The notes below the pieces were generated by a model. The model made no database searches. It worked only from the letters and a program-made list of their open reading frames with translations, and was not told where the DNA came from. The position numbers and the translations under genes were made by a program. Of a stretch of DNA of 21,698 nucleotides, positions 6,996 to 13,259 are shown in pieces. Position 1 is the stretch's first letter. Every line of letters starts with the position of its first letter. The stretch is from a virus. The DNA lies in IMG/VR virus record IMGVR_UViG_3300027742_000037, positions 1-21,698 of that record; one strand, 5' to 3'.

Positions 6996-8093
6996 ATGAA
7001 ATCACTCTATGAACTACTCTCTGGATTGATGGAAGCCGATTACAAGGCTGAACAAATTAATGGTGAGGAATTAGACACTCGCATTGATGCGCTTGGGAAA
7101 ATGTATAGCCCTTCGCTCAAAAGCGCTTCACCAGTCCAATTCAAAGAGGTATTGACAACTGCTCATTTCACTGATTATTTCTCTGATGCGCTTTCTCGTA
7201 TGTTCTACGAAGATTATCGCATTCGGGAAATGTCATGGAAAGAGTATACCTATCCTGATAGTGCACCCTCATTCCGAAATGTTGATCGTCTGCGCTTGAG
7301 CCGACCTGGAACGCTTTACAAACGGCGCGAAAAGGGTGAAGCAAAGGCAACCAGCGTTGACGATTCACAGGTGTCTTACGGGGTGGAAGAATACGCCCGC
7401 CAATTCGATGTTAGCTGGCGCGTTATTCTTGAAGATGACCTTGGCAAAATCAAAGAAGTTCCCCGCGCGATGGCTCGTGCTGCAATCGAGTTTGAAAACG
7501 GCTTTGTGACTGCGTTGTTTGACAACGCTACCACACAGGCTGCTTTAGTTGCTCTGGGCGCACAATACGCTGGCACAGGTGCGTTGACGCATGAAAACCT
7601 TGCACTCGGTATTACCTATATGAATACCCGCACCGACCCAGCCGGTTATCCGCTCTCTGTCGGTGGGATTTATCTAGTTGTACCGCCCGACTTGGCAATG
7701 CAATCTGAAGTTATTCTTGGCTCTACGCTGATGAGTGGCTCTGCTGCAAATGATGTCAATGTTATTCCAAAGTTCCTGCGCGGATACATTGTCAATGACC
7801 AAATTACCACAACGGCTACTGATAAACCGTGGTATTTGTTTGCTGACCCCGCCGCAATCCCAACCGTTCCTGTTGTTCGTTTACAGGGTTACGAAATGCC
7901 ATTTGTTTATATGCGCGCAAGCAATATTGACATGGTGATGGGCAGTGCGCCACCCGCTATGCTGATGGGCTCTTACGAGACTGGTGATATTGAATACACT
8001 GTCGAAGACTTTATCGGTGGGTGGGATGATGATACCTATGTTGGTGTTGTTGACTATCGCGGTATTTACTACTCAGATGGTAGTAGCGAATAA
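6996..8093 (+). CDS. major capsid protein (HK97 fold)
   Basis: A 365-residue protein with AAGGAG seven bases before the ATG. A short helical N-terminus (residues 1-40) replaces a long delta domain, consistent with a separate scaffold. The body has the features of HK97-fold capsid proteins of the Mu gpT-like sort: an entry region with RIREMSWKEYTYPDSAPSF, an extended loop (GTLYKRREKGEAKA), a spine helix (EVPRAMARAAIEFENGFVTA), an A-domain with GIYLVVPPDLAMQSEVIL and NVIPKFLRGYIVND, and a late strand set ending DYRGIYYSDG. Its place after protease and decoration genes agrees. It forms the icosahedral shell. Lysines in the E-loop region exist, but no HK97-type crosslink can be claimed. Confidence 0.85.
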   Translation: MKSLYELLSGLMEADYKAEQINGEELDTRIDALGKMYSPSLKSASPVQFKEVLTTAHFTDYFSDALSRMFYEDYRIREMSWKEYTYPDSAPSFRNVDRLRLSRPGTLYKRREKGEAKATSVDDSQVSYGVEEYARQFDVSWRVILEDDLGKIKEVPRAMARAAIEFENGFVTALFDNATTQAALVALGAQYAGTGALTHENLALGITYMNTRTDPAGYPLSVGGIYLVVPPDLAMQSEVILGSTLMSGSAANDVNVIPKFLRGYIVNDQITTTATDKPWYLFADPAAIPTVPVVRLQGYEMPFVYMRASNIDMVMGSAPPAMLMGSYETGDIEYTVEDFIGGWDDDTYVGVVDYRGIYYSDGSSE

Positions 8094-8113
8094 TATAAAA
8101 TGGGAGCATAAAA

Positions 8114-8362
8114 ATGGCTAGAAAAAAAGAAGATTCATCGAAAATTCAGTATGGCTCAGAAGAGCATGTATCGGCTATCAAGAATGCCTATGGTATCAGA
8201 CCGGAGATCGCCGGAAAGGTTGTCAAAGAGTTTGAGGATGGCACGAAGGACTGGGATGTTGGTTATTACGAAAAATGCAAACGCATGATGTCATTAATCA
8301 ACAACCCAGAGCCGAAACCTGTTTCCCCACGAAAAGGCTGGAAACGCGATAGAAGTTATTAA
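8114..8362 (+). CDS. 82-residue basic protein of unknown function
   Basis: GGGAG at 8102-8106 precedes the ATG by seven bases. The protein is highly charged, starting MARKKEDSSKIQYGSEEHV and ending RKGWKRDRSY, with a central motif PEIAGKVVKEFEDGTKDWDVGYYEKC. It has no membrane segment. It lies between the capsid gene and the beta-helix gene and shares their strand and spacing, so it is likely a minor head or assembly protein. I do not recognise the family. Confidence 0.55.
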   Translation: MARKKEDSSKIQYGSEEHVSAIKNAYGIRPEIAGKVVKEFEDGTKDWDVGYYEKCKRMMSLINNPEPKPVSPRKGWKRDRSY

Positions 8363-8373
8363 GGAGTTTGATT

Positions 8374-9246
8374 ATGGATATATATATCCCCAACTTGGTT
8401 TTGCGACCATTTTATCCTCCCATGCACGGTGTGCCTGGGAGTTCGCAGCGCAAGGGTATCAGGATGCAAAGTGGCGCAACCGCTTTCTATGTAGACCCTG
8501 GTAACGCGAGTGCTGATGACAACAATAAAGGCTGGGATGCTGAATATCCCTTAGCAACCATTCAACAAGCTGTCGATAACGCTTCTGCTGAAGATTATAT
8601 CTTTATTTCCCCAGGTTCGTATGACGAAACCGTTAACGTAGATAAATCATTGACGATTGTAGGGCTTAGTGGAAGCTCTGCCGTAATCATCAATCCGCTT
8701 ACGGCTGGTGCAGAAGGTATGTTGGTTGCAGCTAACGATGTCGTTTTAATAAACCTTGTGATTTTTGGAGAAAGCACATCGACTTATGCCTTGGCTGTTG
8801 CTGACACATATTCTCGGTTTTCAGCGTTCAATTGTGAATTTGCTGGGCCGACAGGCAATGTTGTTCAAGTTACTGGCAATATTAATGTCTGGTTTAGGGA
8901 ATGTTCGTTTTCCGGCGGTGGTGATGGATTAGAGATTATTGATGGCGCCGCCATTACACCCGATGCCATCATGATTCAAGATTGTTTTTTCTCGGATTTG
9001 ACCGCTGCCCATATCGAAGGTGCTGCGACAGCAGCGACAAGGGTTATTGTTAAAGATTGTATATTTGATGGAAGTACAGTCCCGACAAAATTCATCAATC
9101 TTGATGGTACTGGCACTACTGGGATTGTTACTGATTGCTCATTTGGTTATGCGACTAACGCTACTTTGGTTCAAGATGTTGCGACTGGTGTTTTTTGGGT
9201 CGCTAATGAATCTGAAGCCGGTATAAGTGCGGCACGTCCAGCATAA
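8374..9246 (+). CDS. right-handed beta-helix virion protein
   Basis: I choose ATG 8374 because AAGGAG (8361-8366) is seven bases away; an in-frame TTG at 8368 would be only one base from it. The 290-residue protein has FYVDPGNASADDNNKGWDAE and YPLATIQQAVDNA near residues 30-65, the DUF1565-like opening of parallel beta-helix proteins. It then has repeating rungs such as DYIFISPGSYDETVNV, KSLTIVGLSGSSAVIIN, NVWFRECSFSG, AIMIQDCFFSD, RVIVKDCIFDG and GIVTDCSFGY, with the stacked xxDCxFxx turn typical of this fold. No catalytic polysaccharide-lyase residues stand out. Sitting between capsid and connector genes, it may be a head spike, a head fibre or a glycan-binding protein. Confidence 0.65.
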   Translation: MDIYIPNLVLRPFYPPMHGVPGSSQRKGIRMQSGATAFYVDPGNASADDNNKGWDAEYPLATIQQAVDNASAEDYIFISPGSYDETVNVDKSLTIVGLSGSSAVIINPLTAGAEGMLVAANDVVLINLVIFGESTSTYALAVADTYSRFSAFNCEFAGPTGNVVQVTGNINVWFRECSFSGGGDGLEIIDGAAITPDAIMIQDCFFSDLTAAHIEGAATAATRVIVKDCIFDGSTVPTKFINLDGTGTTGIVTDCSFGYATNATLVQDVATGVFWVANESEAGISAARPA

Positions 9247-9265
9247 TCATTAAAGGAACTAAAAA

Positions 9266-9709
9266 ATGGCTTGCTCTGGTCGATATGCTACGGCTGCTGA
9301 ATACTTTGCTTTCTTTTGTGGGTCTGACGGAGATTGTTATGACCCTGAAGAAGAAAGCATTGTCAATGAATTTTTAGAAAAGGCTGCTGCCGATGTTCAT
9401 GCTGCCGTAGCTTCGGCTGGTGCTTGTGATTGTACGCTGGCTGGATGGGCTGAAACTTATCTTAAGAAACTTAACATTCTTGATGCTGCTGTTTTACAAG
9501 GCTGCCCATGTTCCAACCCTTACGACGCCGCCCAAAAACGCTTGATAGCTGATGATCTACGAAGAAACTTTGATATGATTATGGGGGGGCAAATTGAACT
9601 TTGCGAAGGTTATACTGGCTCTAGCCAGCCCGCCTTTGGCACTGCCGAGCAAACACTTACAGAGTGGTCTACCGAAGCTATTGTCCGCAATGAAATGATG
9701 AGGAATTGA
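9266..9709 (+). CDS. head-tail adaptor / connector protein (probable)
   Basis: A 147-residue, mostly helical protein at the first neck position after the head genes. It opens GRYATAAEYFAFFCGSDGDC, continues EEESIVNEFLEKAAADVHAAV, and has CDCTLAGWAETYLKKLNILD and DAAQKRLIADDLRRNFDMI. This is the layout of head-tail adaptors (SPP1 gp15 / HK97 gp6 type): an acid-rich first loop, a helix that binds the portal, then a helix bundle. It is unusually rich in Cys (seven, including CDC and CPC), which is rare for this group. The TGA stop overlaps the next gene's natural ATG (TGATG). The role is inferred from position and helical pattern. Confidence 0.55.
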   Translation: MACSGRYATAAEYFAFFCGSDGDCYDPEEESIVNEFLEKAAADVHAAVASAGACDCTLAGWAETYLKKLNILDAAVLQGCPCSNPYDAAQKRLIADDLRRNFDMIMGGQIELCEGYTGSSQPAFGTAEQTLTEWSTEAIVRNEMMRN

Positions 9710-9747
9710 TGGGTTGAGGCAGCTCTAAGCGAACAAAGTCGTATGCG

Positions 9748-9951
9748 GTGCATCACGACCCCTATTTTGTTGGCGAGAAGGGCTTTGTAGAAATAAAATA
9801 TATTGGCTGGATATTGCCCTTCGAGATTTATGGCGAAAAGCAGCATTACAGTTTTGATGAAAACAATAGAGTAAAAATTGTTGACAAAAGAGACGCTGAA
9901 ATATTAATGGATATGATAGTAGATGGAGTAAAGATTTTTGATCAGAGTTAA
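9748..9951 (+). CDS. small neck protein (head-tail stopper position), start unclear
   Basis: The frame is open from 9718 to TAA at 9949-9951. The only start codon after the upstream stop is GTG at 9748, giving 67 residues (MHHDPYFVGEKGFVEIKYIG, then YSFDENNRVKIVD and AEILMDMIVDGV), but it has no Shine-Dalgarno site. The natural start is ATG 9709, overlapping the previous TGA and 4-8 bases after AGGA. It reads ATG GGT TGA and then stays open, and would give MG-stop-GSSKRTKSYAV before the GTG-start protein. A small protein between adaptor and gp10-like gene is normally the head-tail stopper. Either the GTG is used, the TGA is read through, or the gene carries a TGG to TGA mutation. Confidence 0.5.
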   Translation: MHHDPYFVGEKGFVEIKYIGWILPFEIYGEKQHYSFDENNRVKIVDKRDAEILMDMIVDGVKIFDQS

Positions 9952-10480
9952 AGCGAGGTTACCAATGCCACCAAAAATCCAGCAAAAGGTTTTGAATGCC
10001 TTTGAAAATGCTGGCAAAAAACTTGCTGGTAGAGTTCATAATACATATGGTGAGCTAACTGGTAATTGGAAAATGGATGGTCAAAGACCAATAGACACCC
10101 CTGTTATCTTTGTTGAAAGGGTATCAAGAAAGCCTGGTAGAATACTTGTGGAAGTTAAAACGGATAGCTTAAAGTATCGCTATGTTGATCTTGGAACTGA
10201 ACCTCACCCTATCTCGCCAAGACCAAGTAATAAATCTGGTATGCTTGTATTTGGCTCAACATTTAAGGCAAGAACGAAGCCAGGCGTCTTGAGAACTGGT
10301 GATGGCGGGAAAAGTGGAATGACGGTGTTTACACCATACGTTAAACATCCTGGCATCAAAGAGCCAAGAAATTTTGAGGCGACAATTGATAAAGAACAAA
10401 TACCCTTGATAAAAGAAGATTTAAGGGAAACGTTCAAAATATTAACACCATTATTATTTAAGGTGGAAAAATATGGATAA
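9938..10480 (+). CDS. HK97 gp10-like neck / tail completion protein
   Basis: The ORF can start at TTG 9938 (180 residues, overlapping the previous stop) or at ATG 9965 (171 residues). The latter has GAGG six bases before it; the former keeps an N-terminal strand (IRVKARL) usual in this family. Next is a long helix (KIQQKVLNAFENAGKKLAGRV), then beta strands VIFVERVSRKPGRILVEVKT and YRYVDLGTEPHPI. The tyrosine/aspartate-glycine-T-E/H-P signature before a disordered loop is characteristic of HK97 gp10-type proteins, as is the later HPGIKEPRNFEATI block (residues about 141-154). These proteins sit at the head-tail joint. The following gene starts inside its last eight bases. Confidence 0.65.
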   Translation: MIRVKARLPMPPKIQQKVLNAFENAGKKLAGRVHNTYGELTGNWKMDGQRPIDTPVIFVERVSRKPGRILVEVKTDSLKYRYVDLGTEPHPISPRPSNKSGMLVFGSTFKARTKPGVLRTGDGGKSGMTVFTPYVKHPGIKEPRNFEATIDKEQIPLIKEDLRETFKILTPLLFKVEKYG

Positions 10481-10871
10481 AGAAGAAGCAGTAGAAGAAG
10501 TTAAGGTACAAAAGAAAAAACAGTTCAAGCCTGTCAATATTATTAAATCCCGTGGGAAAAGCGCTATTGTTGAATGGGTTGAAGAAGGTAAGGTATTTAG
10601 AAAGATCGTCCCCATTAGAAATATCAAAAACGGAAGCGTGGAAGAAAAAACATTAGATAAATGTCCAGATTACGGTGTCCCATGGAGCAAGGAAGTTGTT
10701 CTGAGCGCAAGCTCAGAGGATATCGAAAGATCGCTTCATAATGCTGGTATTTGGACTGCTGAAGATGCTCTTAAGAACTCAAGGGCGATTATCGGCGCAT
10801 TGAACGCCGCGTACAAATCAGATTTAGCTAGCATAATTCATGCAGCTAAAAAGTATATAAATAAGGAGTAA
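10473..10871 (+). CDS. 132-residue protein at tail-terminator position
   Basis: It overlaps the previous gene by eight bases, with AAGGTGG (10459-10465) before the ATG. After a Glu/Lys N-terminus (MDKEEAVEEVKVQKKKQ), it has a beta region (IIKSRGKSAIVEWVEEGKVF, RKIVPI) and a helical C-terminal half with DYGVPWSKEV and NAGIWTAEDALKNSRAIIGAL. This two-part pattern with a GVPW motif is one I have seen in siphovirus hypothetical proteins just before the tube gene, but I cannot name the family. Position suggests a tail terminator or a neck protein. Confidence 0.5.
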   Translation: MDKEEAVEEVKVQKKKQFKPVNIIKSRGKSAIVEWVEEGKVFRKIVPIRNIKNGSVEEKTLDKCPDYGVPWSKEVVLSASSEDIERSLHNAGIWTAEDALKNSRAIIGALNAAYKSDLASIIHAAKKYINKE

Positions 10872-10876
10872 ATATT

Positions 10877-12331
10877 ATGTCAGATAAAGTATATTCATCC
10901 CGTCGTGGAGCGGTATTTGTTCAAAAAACAGGGCCGAATTCAAAGGCTGAAGTTCTTCGCTGTTTGGACGCAGACGCCATTACATCGCCAAAACGGGACA
11001 AAGAGCTTATTAAATGTTGGAACGCCTATGGCGAAGGTTGGAATGATGTTGGAAAAACTTATTCCCCGCCTGGGCCTGCAACTGTCACTTTAACACAATT
11101 AACAGAAGCATCAATGAGTGAGCTGGAAAAGTTATATTGCCCAGTCACCCTTTTGTTTGCTCAGGTCAAAAGTGGTAAAGTGACTCAAATTAACAACGCC
11201 GAGCGCGTTATTATTATGAAGAATGCCGAGCCTACTGAAGATAGCTATGATGGCGTTGTTCATCATTCAGACGATAATGTGTCAACACACGCGATGCCGT
11301 TCTCTGGTGATTCTGAGATCACGGTAGTTGGTTATCCCGACATCCAACGACAAACCACGGCATTGACGGAAGCGCTCAACGATATTCATGGTAACATTTC
11401 GGCAGATTGCGCCGACAGAGTCGAGCCTGGCGATAAACTTATTGCCGTTCCTGATGCGGCTACCGGTCTTACAGCTAGTGTATATTACTCAGATGATGCT
11501 GGCGTGACATGGACTGCTTCAGCCGCCGATCCATTTATCGCCGATGAACATATCGTGGCTTGCCAATGGTTTATGAAAGACAACGAAACTGAACGATGGC
11601 TTGTTGGAGAAACAGCCCCAGCCGCCGGTCAGGGTGATGTTGCATACTCAGATGATTTTGGGGCGACATGGACTACCGTTACTATCGGTGGTGCTGCTGC
11701 TGGACATGGCGCGACTCTCGGTGGATGTTTACATGTTGTCGATGCTGAAGAAATTTGGCTGGCTTCTGCTGCTGGTTATATCTATAAATCGGAAGATGGC
11801 GGCGAAAGCTGGACTGCTAAAGAACAGGGTGGCATTACCACAAACGATTATACTCACATCCATTTCTATAATAGTGACACGGGTGTTGCTGTAGCTTCGG
11901 CTGGTGTTGTTGCCTTAACAGAAGATGGCGGAGATACATGGGTCGCCGGAACGGTTGTGACTGATACGCCTGATCTTCTTGCTTGCTGGATGCCAGAAGA
12001 AGATACGATTTGGGTTGGTGACGACTCCGGTGATCTTTGGTATTCACATGACTTCGGCGTTACCTGGACAGAGCGCACAGGATTGTTCGGAACACCTGTC
12101 GCAATCAATGACGTTGAATTCTTTGATGAACAGGTTGGCTTTATTGCGGTTGATAATGTAACCCCCGTTGGGTCAATTCACCAGTCTATTCTTGGTGGAT
12201 ACTCATGGCGAGCGCTCACTACACCTGCAAACTCTGGGATTAATGCAATTCATGTTGTCAATGCTAACCTTGCATTTATGGTTGGTGAAGCTAATGGCGG
12301 TACTGCCTTTATCGGCAAATTGTCCGCATAA
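10877..12331 (+). CDS. major tail (tube) protein fused to a six-bladed Asp-box propeller
   Basis: The 484-residue protein lies between neck and chaperone genes, where siphoviruses encode the tube protein. AAGGAG is nine bases before the ATG. Residues 1-185 form the putative tube domain (MSDKVYSSRRGAVFVQK, ATVTLTQLTEASMSELEKLY, ERVIIMKNAEP). Residues about 186-484 contain six Asp-box (BNR/Ycf48-like) motifs of the S-x-D-x-G-x-x-W type, starting at residues 205, 258, 305, 348, 390 and 437 (SDDAGVTW, SDDFGATW, SEDGGESW, TEDGGDTW, SHDFGVTW, SILGGYSW), 42-53 apart. That suits a six-bladed beta-propeller. The sixth is degenerate. Sialidase catalytic residues are not apparent. I infer a tube decorated by propellers, with tube identity resting on position. 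Confidence 0.6.
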   Translation: MSDKVYSSRRGAVFVQKTGPNSKAEVLRCLDADAITSPKRDKELIKCWNAYGEGWNDVGKTYSPPGPATVTLTQLTEASMSELEKLYCPVTLLFAQVKSGKVTQINNAERVIIMKNAEPTEDSYDGVVHHSDDNVSTHAMPFSGDSEITVVGYPDIQRQTTALTEALNDIHGNISADCADRVEPGDKLIAVPDAATGLTASVYYSDDAGVTWTASAADPFIADEHIVACQWFMKDNETERWLVGETAPAAGQGDVAYSDDFGATWTTVTIGGAAAGHGATLGGCLHVVDAEEIWLASAAGYIYKSEDGGESWTAKEQGGITTNDYTHIHFYNSDTGVAVASAGVVALTEDGGDTWVAGTVVTDTPDLLACWMPEEDTIWVGDDSGDLWYSHDFGVTWTERTGLFGTPVAINDVEFFDEQVGFIAVDNVTPVGSIHQSILGGYSWRALTTPANSGINAIHVVNANLAFMVGEANGGTAFIGKLSA

Positions 12332-12343
12332 AATAAAATATTA

Positions 12344-12426
12344 GGGAGCGATTTACTTCTGGATACTTGCGGGGCGCGCGTAATGACCGCTCCCCATTAC
12401 GCCCCCCGCTAGTAGATTATGGGAGC
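12344..12426 (+). promoter_or_regulatory. GC-rich hairpin/pseudoknot able to mask the chaperone ribosome site
   Basis: The 99-base gap before the chaperone gene holds a long hairpin. GCGGGGCGCGCGTAATG (12369-12385) pairs with CATTACGCCCCCCGC (12395-12409), about 15 bp with two single-base bulges, and a 9-base loop (12386-12394, ACCGCTCCC). The loop's CGCTCCC can pair with GGGAGCG at 12344-12350, or GCTCCC (12389-12394) with GGGAGC at 12421-12426, which is the chaperone's ribosome site. No T-run follows, so it is not an intrinsic terminator. The element is much richer in G+C than its surroundings. A switching role is inferred. Confidence 0.5.
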
Positions 12427-12430
12427 TGAG

Positions 12431-13054
12431 ATGGAAAAGAAGACAGGAACATTCGTTACTCTTAACGGTGAAGAATTTACCGTTATCGGTTTTACGCGCA
12501 TGCTGGCTGTGCGCGTAGAGGAGTCTGTAAAAACAAACTGGGAGTTGGTAGAAGGAAGACCACTGCCAAAACGCCCAACCTATTCTATTGATGGCGATGA
12601 TGTCTTTGGCGGCGAAAAAGTTGTTTATTATCATACCGAAGACACTCTTGAAACAGAAGATGAGAAAAAGGCTTGGGTTGCTTATAAGATCGCCGAAGAA
12701 GAACTAAATTCGCGCACTTGGAAACAAATGGTTTATGAAGCCATGAACTGCGTTGAAGTTCCGATGAAACGCCTTAAAGAATACGCAAAGCAACACAAAA
12801 ATGAGACTGGACTTAGCTTGCCGAATCCAGAAGTATACACGGCACGCGTGAAGCGTATTTTTGTGGAACATATTGTATTGTGTGATGATACAGATGAAAT
12901 GATGCGCTTGTTAACAGAATCAATGCGGATTGCTGGCGTGATTTCAGATGTTGAGGCAGGTAAAGCTCTGGAATCCTTTCGAGATCAAGAGACTGAACAG
13001 AGCAGCGAATCCGCCGAACGACCAGATACCCCTGAGCCAGATAGTAATCCCTGA
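12431..13054 (+). CDS. tail assembly chaperone (gpG-like)
   Basis: I choose ATG 12431 (GGGAG at 12421-12425, five bases away) over the in-frame ATG at 12419. The 207-residue protein begins MEKKTGTFVTLNGEEFTVIG, has a helical body (EKKAWVAYKIAEEELNSRTW, then KRLKEYAKQHKNETG, VKRIFVEHIVLCDDTDEMMR) and a disordered acidic C-terminus ending TPEPDSNP. Gene position directly before the tape measure and an overlapping downstream frame are the mark of siphovirus tail chaperones (lambda G/GT). It would bind the tape measure during tail assembly. It is not part of the finished virion. The C-terminal tail ends at the CCC_TGA frameshift site. Confidence 0.7.
   Translation: MEKKTGTFVTLNGEEFTVIGFTRMLAVRVEESVKTNWELVEGRPLPKRPTYSIDGDDVFGGEKVVYYHTEDTLETEDEKKAWVAYKIAEEELNSRTWKQMVYEAMNCVEVPMKRLKEYAKQHKNETGLSLPNPEVYTARVKRIFVEHIVLCDDTDEMMRLLTESMRIAGVISDVEAGKALESFRDQETEQSSESAERPDTPEPDSNP
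13049..13054 (+). other. programmed +1 frameshift site CCC_TGA
   Basis: The chaperone frame ends AAT CCC TGA. A +1 slip of the proline tRNA from CCC to CCT lets the ribosome leave the stop and continue as GAT (Asp) in the next frame, which stays open to 13259. CCC followed by a stop or U is a known +1 site type; Listeria phage PSA uses proline-codon +1 shifting. A stem AGAGGG (13116-13121) / CCCTCT (13128-13133) lies 60 bases on, probably too far to act as stimulator. Confidence 0.6.
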
Positions 13055-13259
13055 TGCTTATGGCTCTGATTGGGACACAAGCGAATTGTTTACACAGGTT
13101 GATGCTATCCTAGATAGAGGGTGGAAACCCTCTGACTTTGGTATTTGTCATCCATATCAAGACGGCGCGGTAATGTATGCTCACGCGTTGGCTTCCGCCA
13201 AGATCAGAAGTTATGAAAATTATCTGAGTCAACAAAGGATGAAAAATGCCAGAAAATGA
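13053..13259 (+). CDS. chaperone frameshift extension (gpT-like domain)
   Basis: The +1 frame gives 68 residues (DAYGSDWDTSELFTQVDAIL, then RGWKPSDFGICHPYQDGAVM and IRSYENYLSQQRMKNARK). It has no start codon with a ribosome site of its own: the nearest upstream ATG (12948) has none and would read through chaperone sequence in the wrong frame. As a fusion, the full-length product is 275 residues. The 3' end overlaps the tape measure start by 14 bases. In lambda the T extension binds the tail tube subunit. The same is inferred here. Confidence 0.6.
   Translation, partial: DAYGSDWDTSELFTQVDAILDRGWKPSDFGICHPYQDGAVMYAHALASAKIRSYENYLSQQRMKNARK

Noticed and set aside
10877-12331. Sialidase or photosystem assembly enzyme.
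   Set aside because: Asp-box motifs alone mark a propeller fold. I see no sialidase arginine triad or catalytic residues, and the context is tail genes.
12369-12409. GC-rich hairpin as an intrinsic terminator.
   Set aside because: No T-tract follows (CTAGTAGATT). A regulatory or structural role fits better.
13116-13133. Stem-loop (AGAGGG / CCCTCT) as the frameshift stimulator.
   Set aside because: It lies over 60 bases after the CCC_TGA site, much further than usual stimulators, so I do not rely on it.
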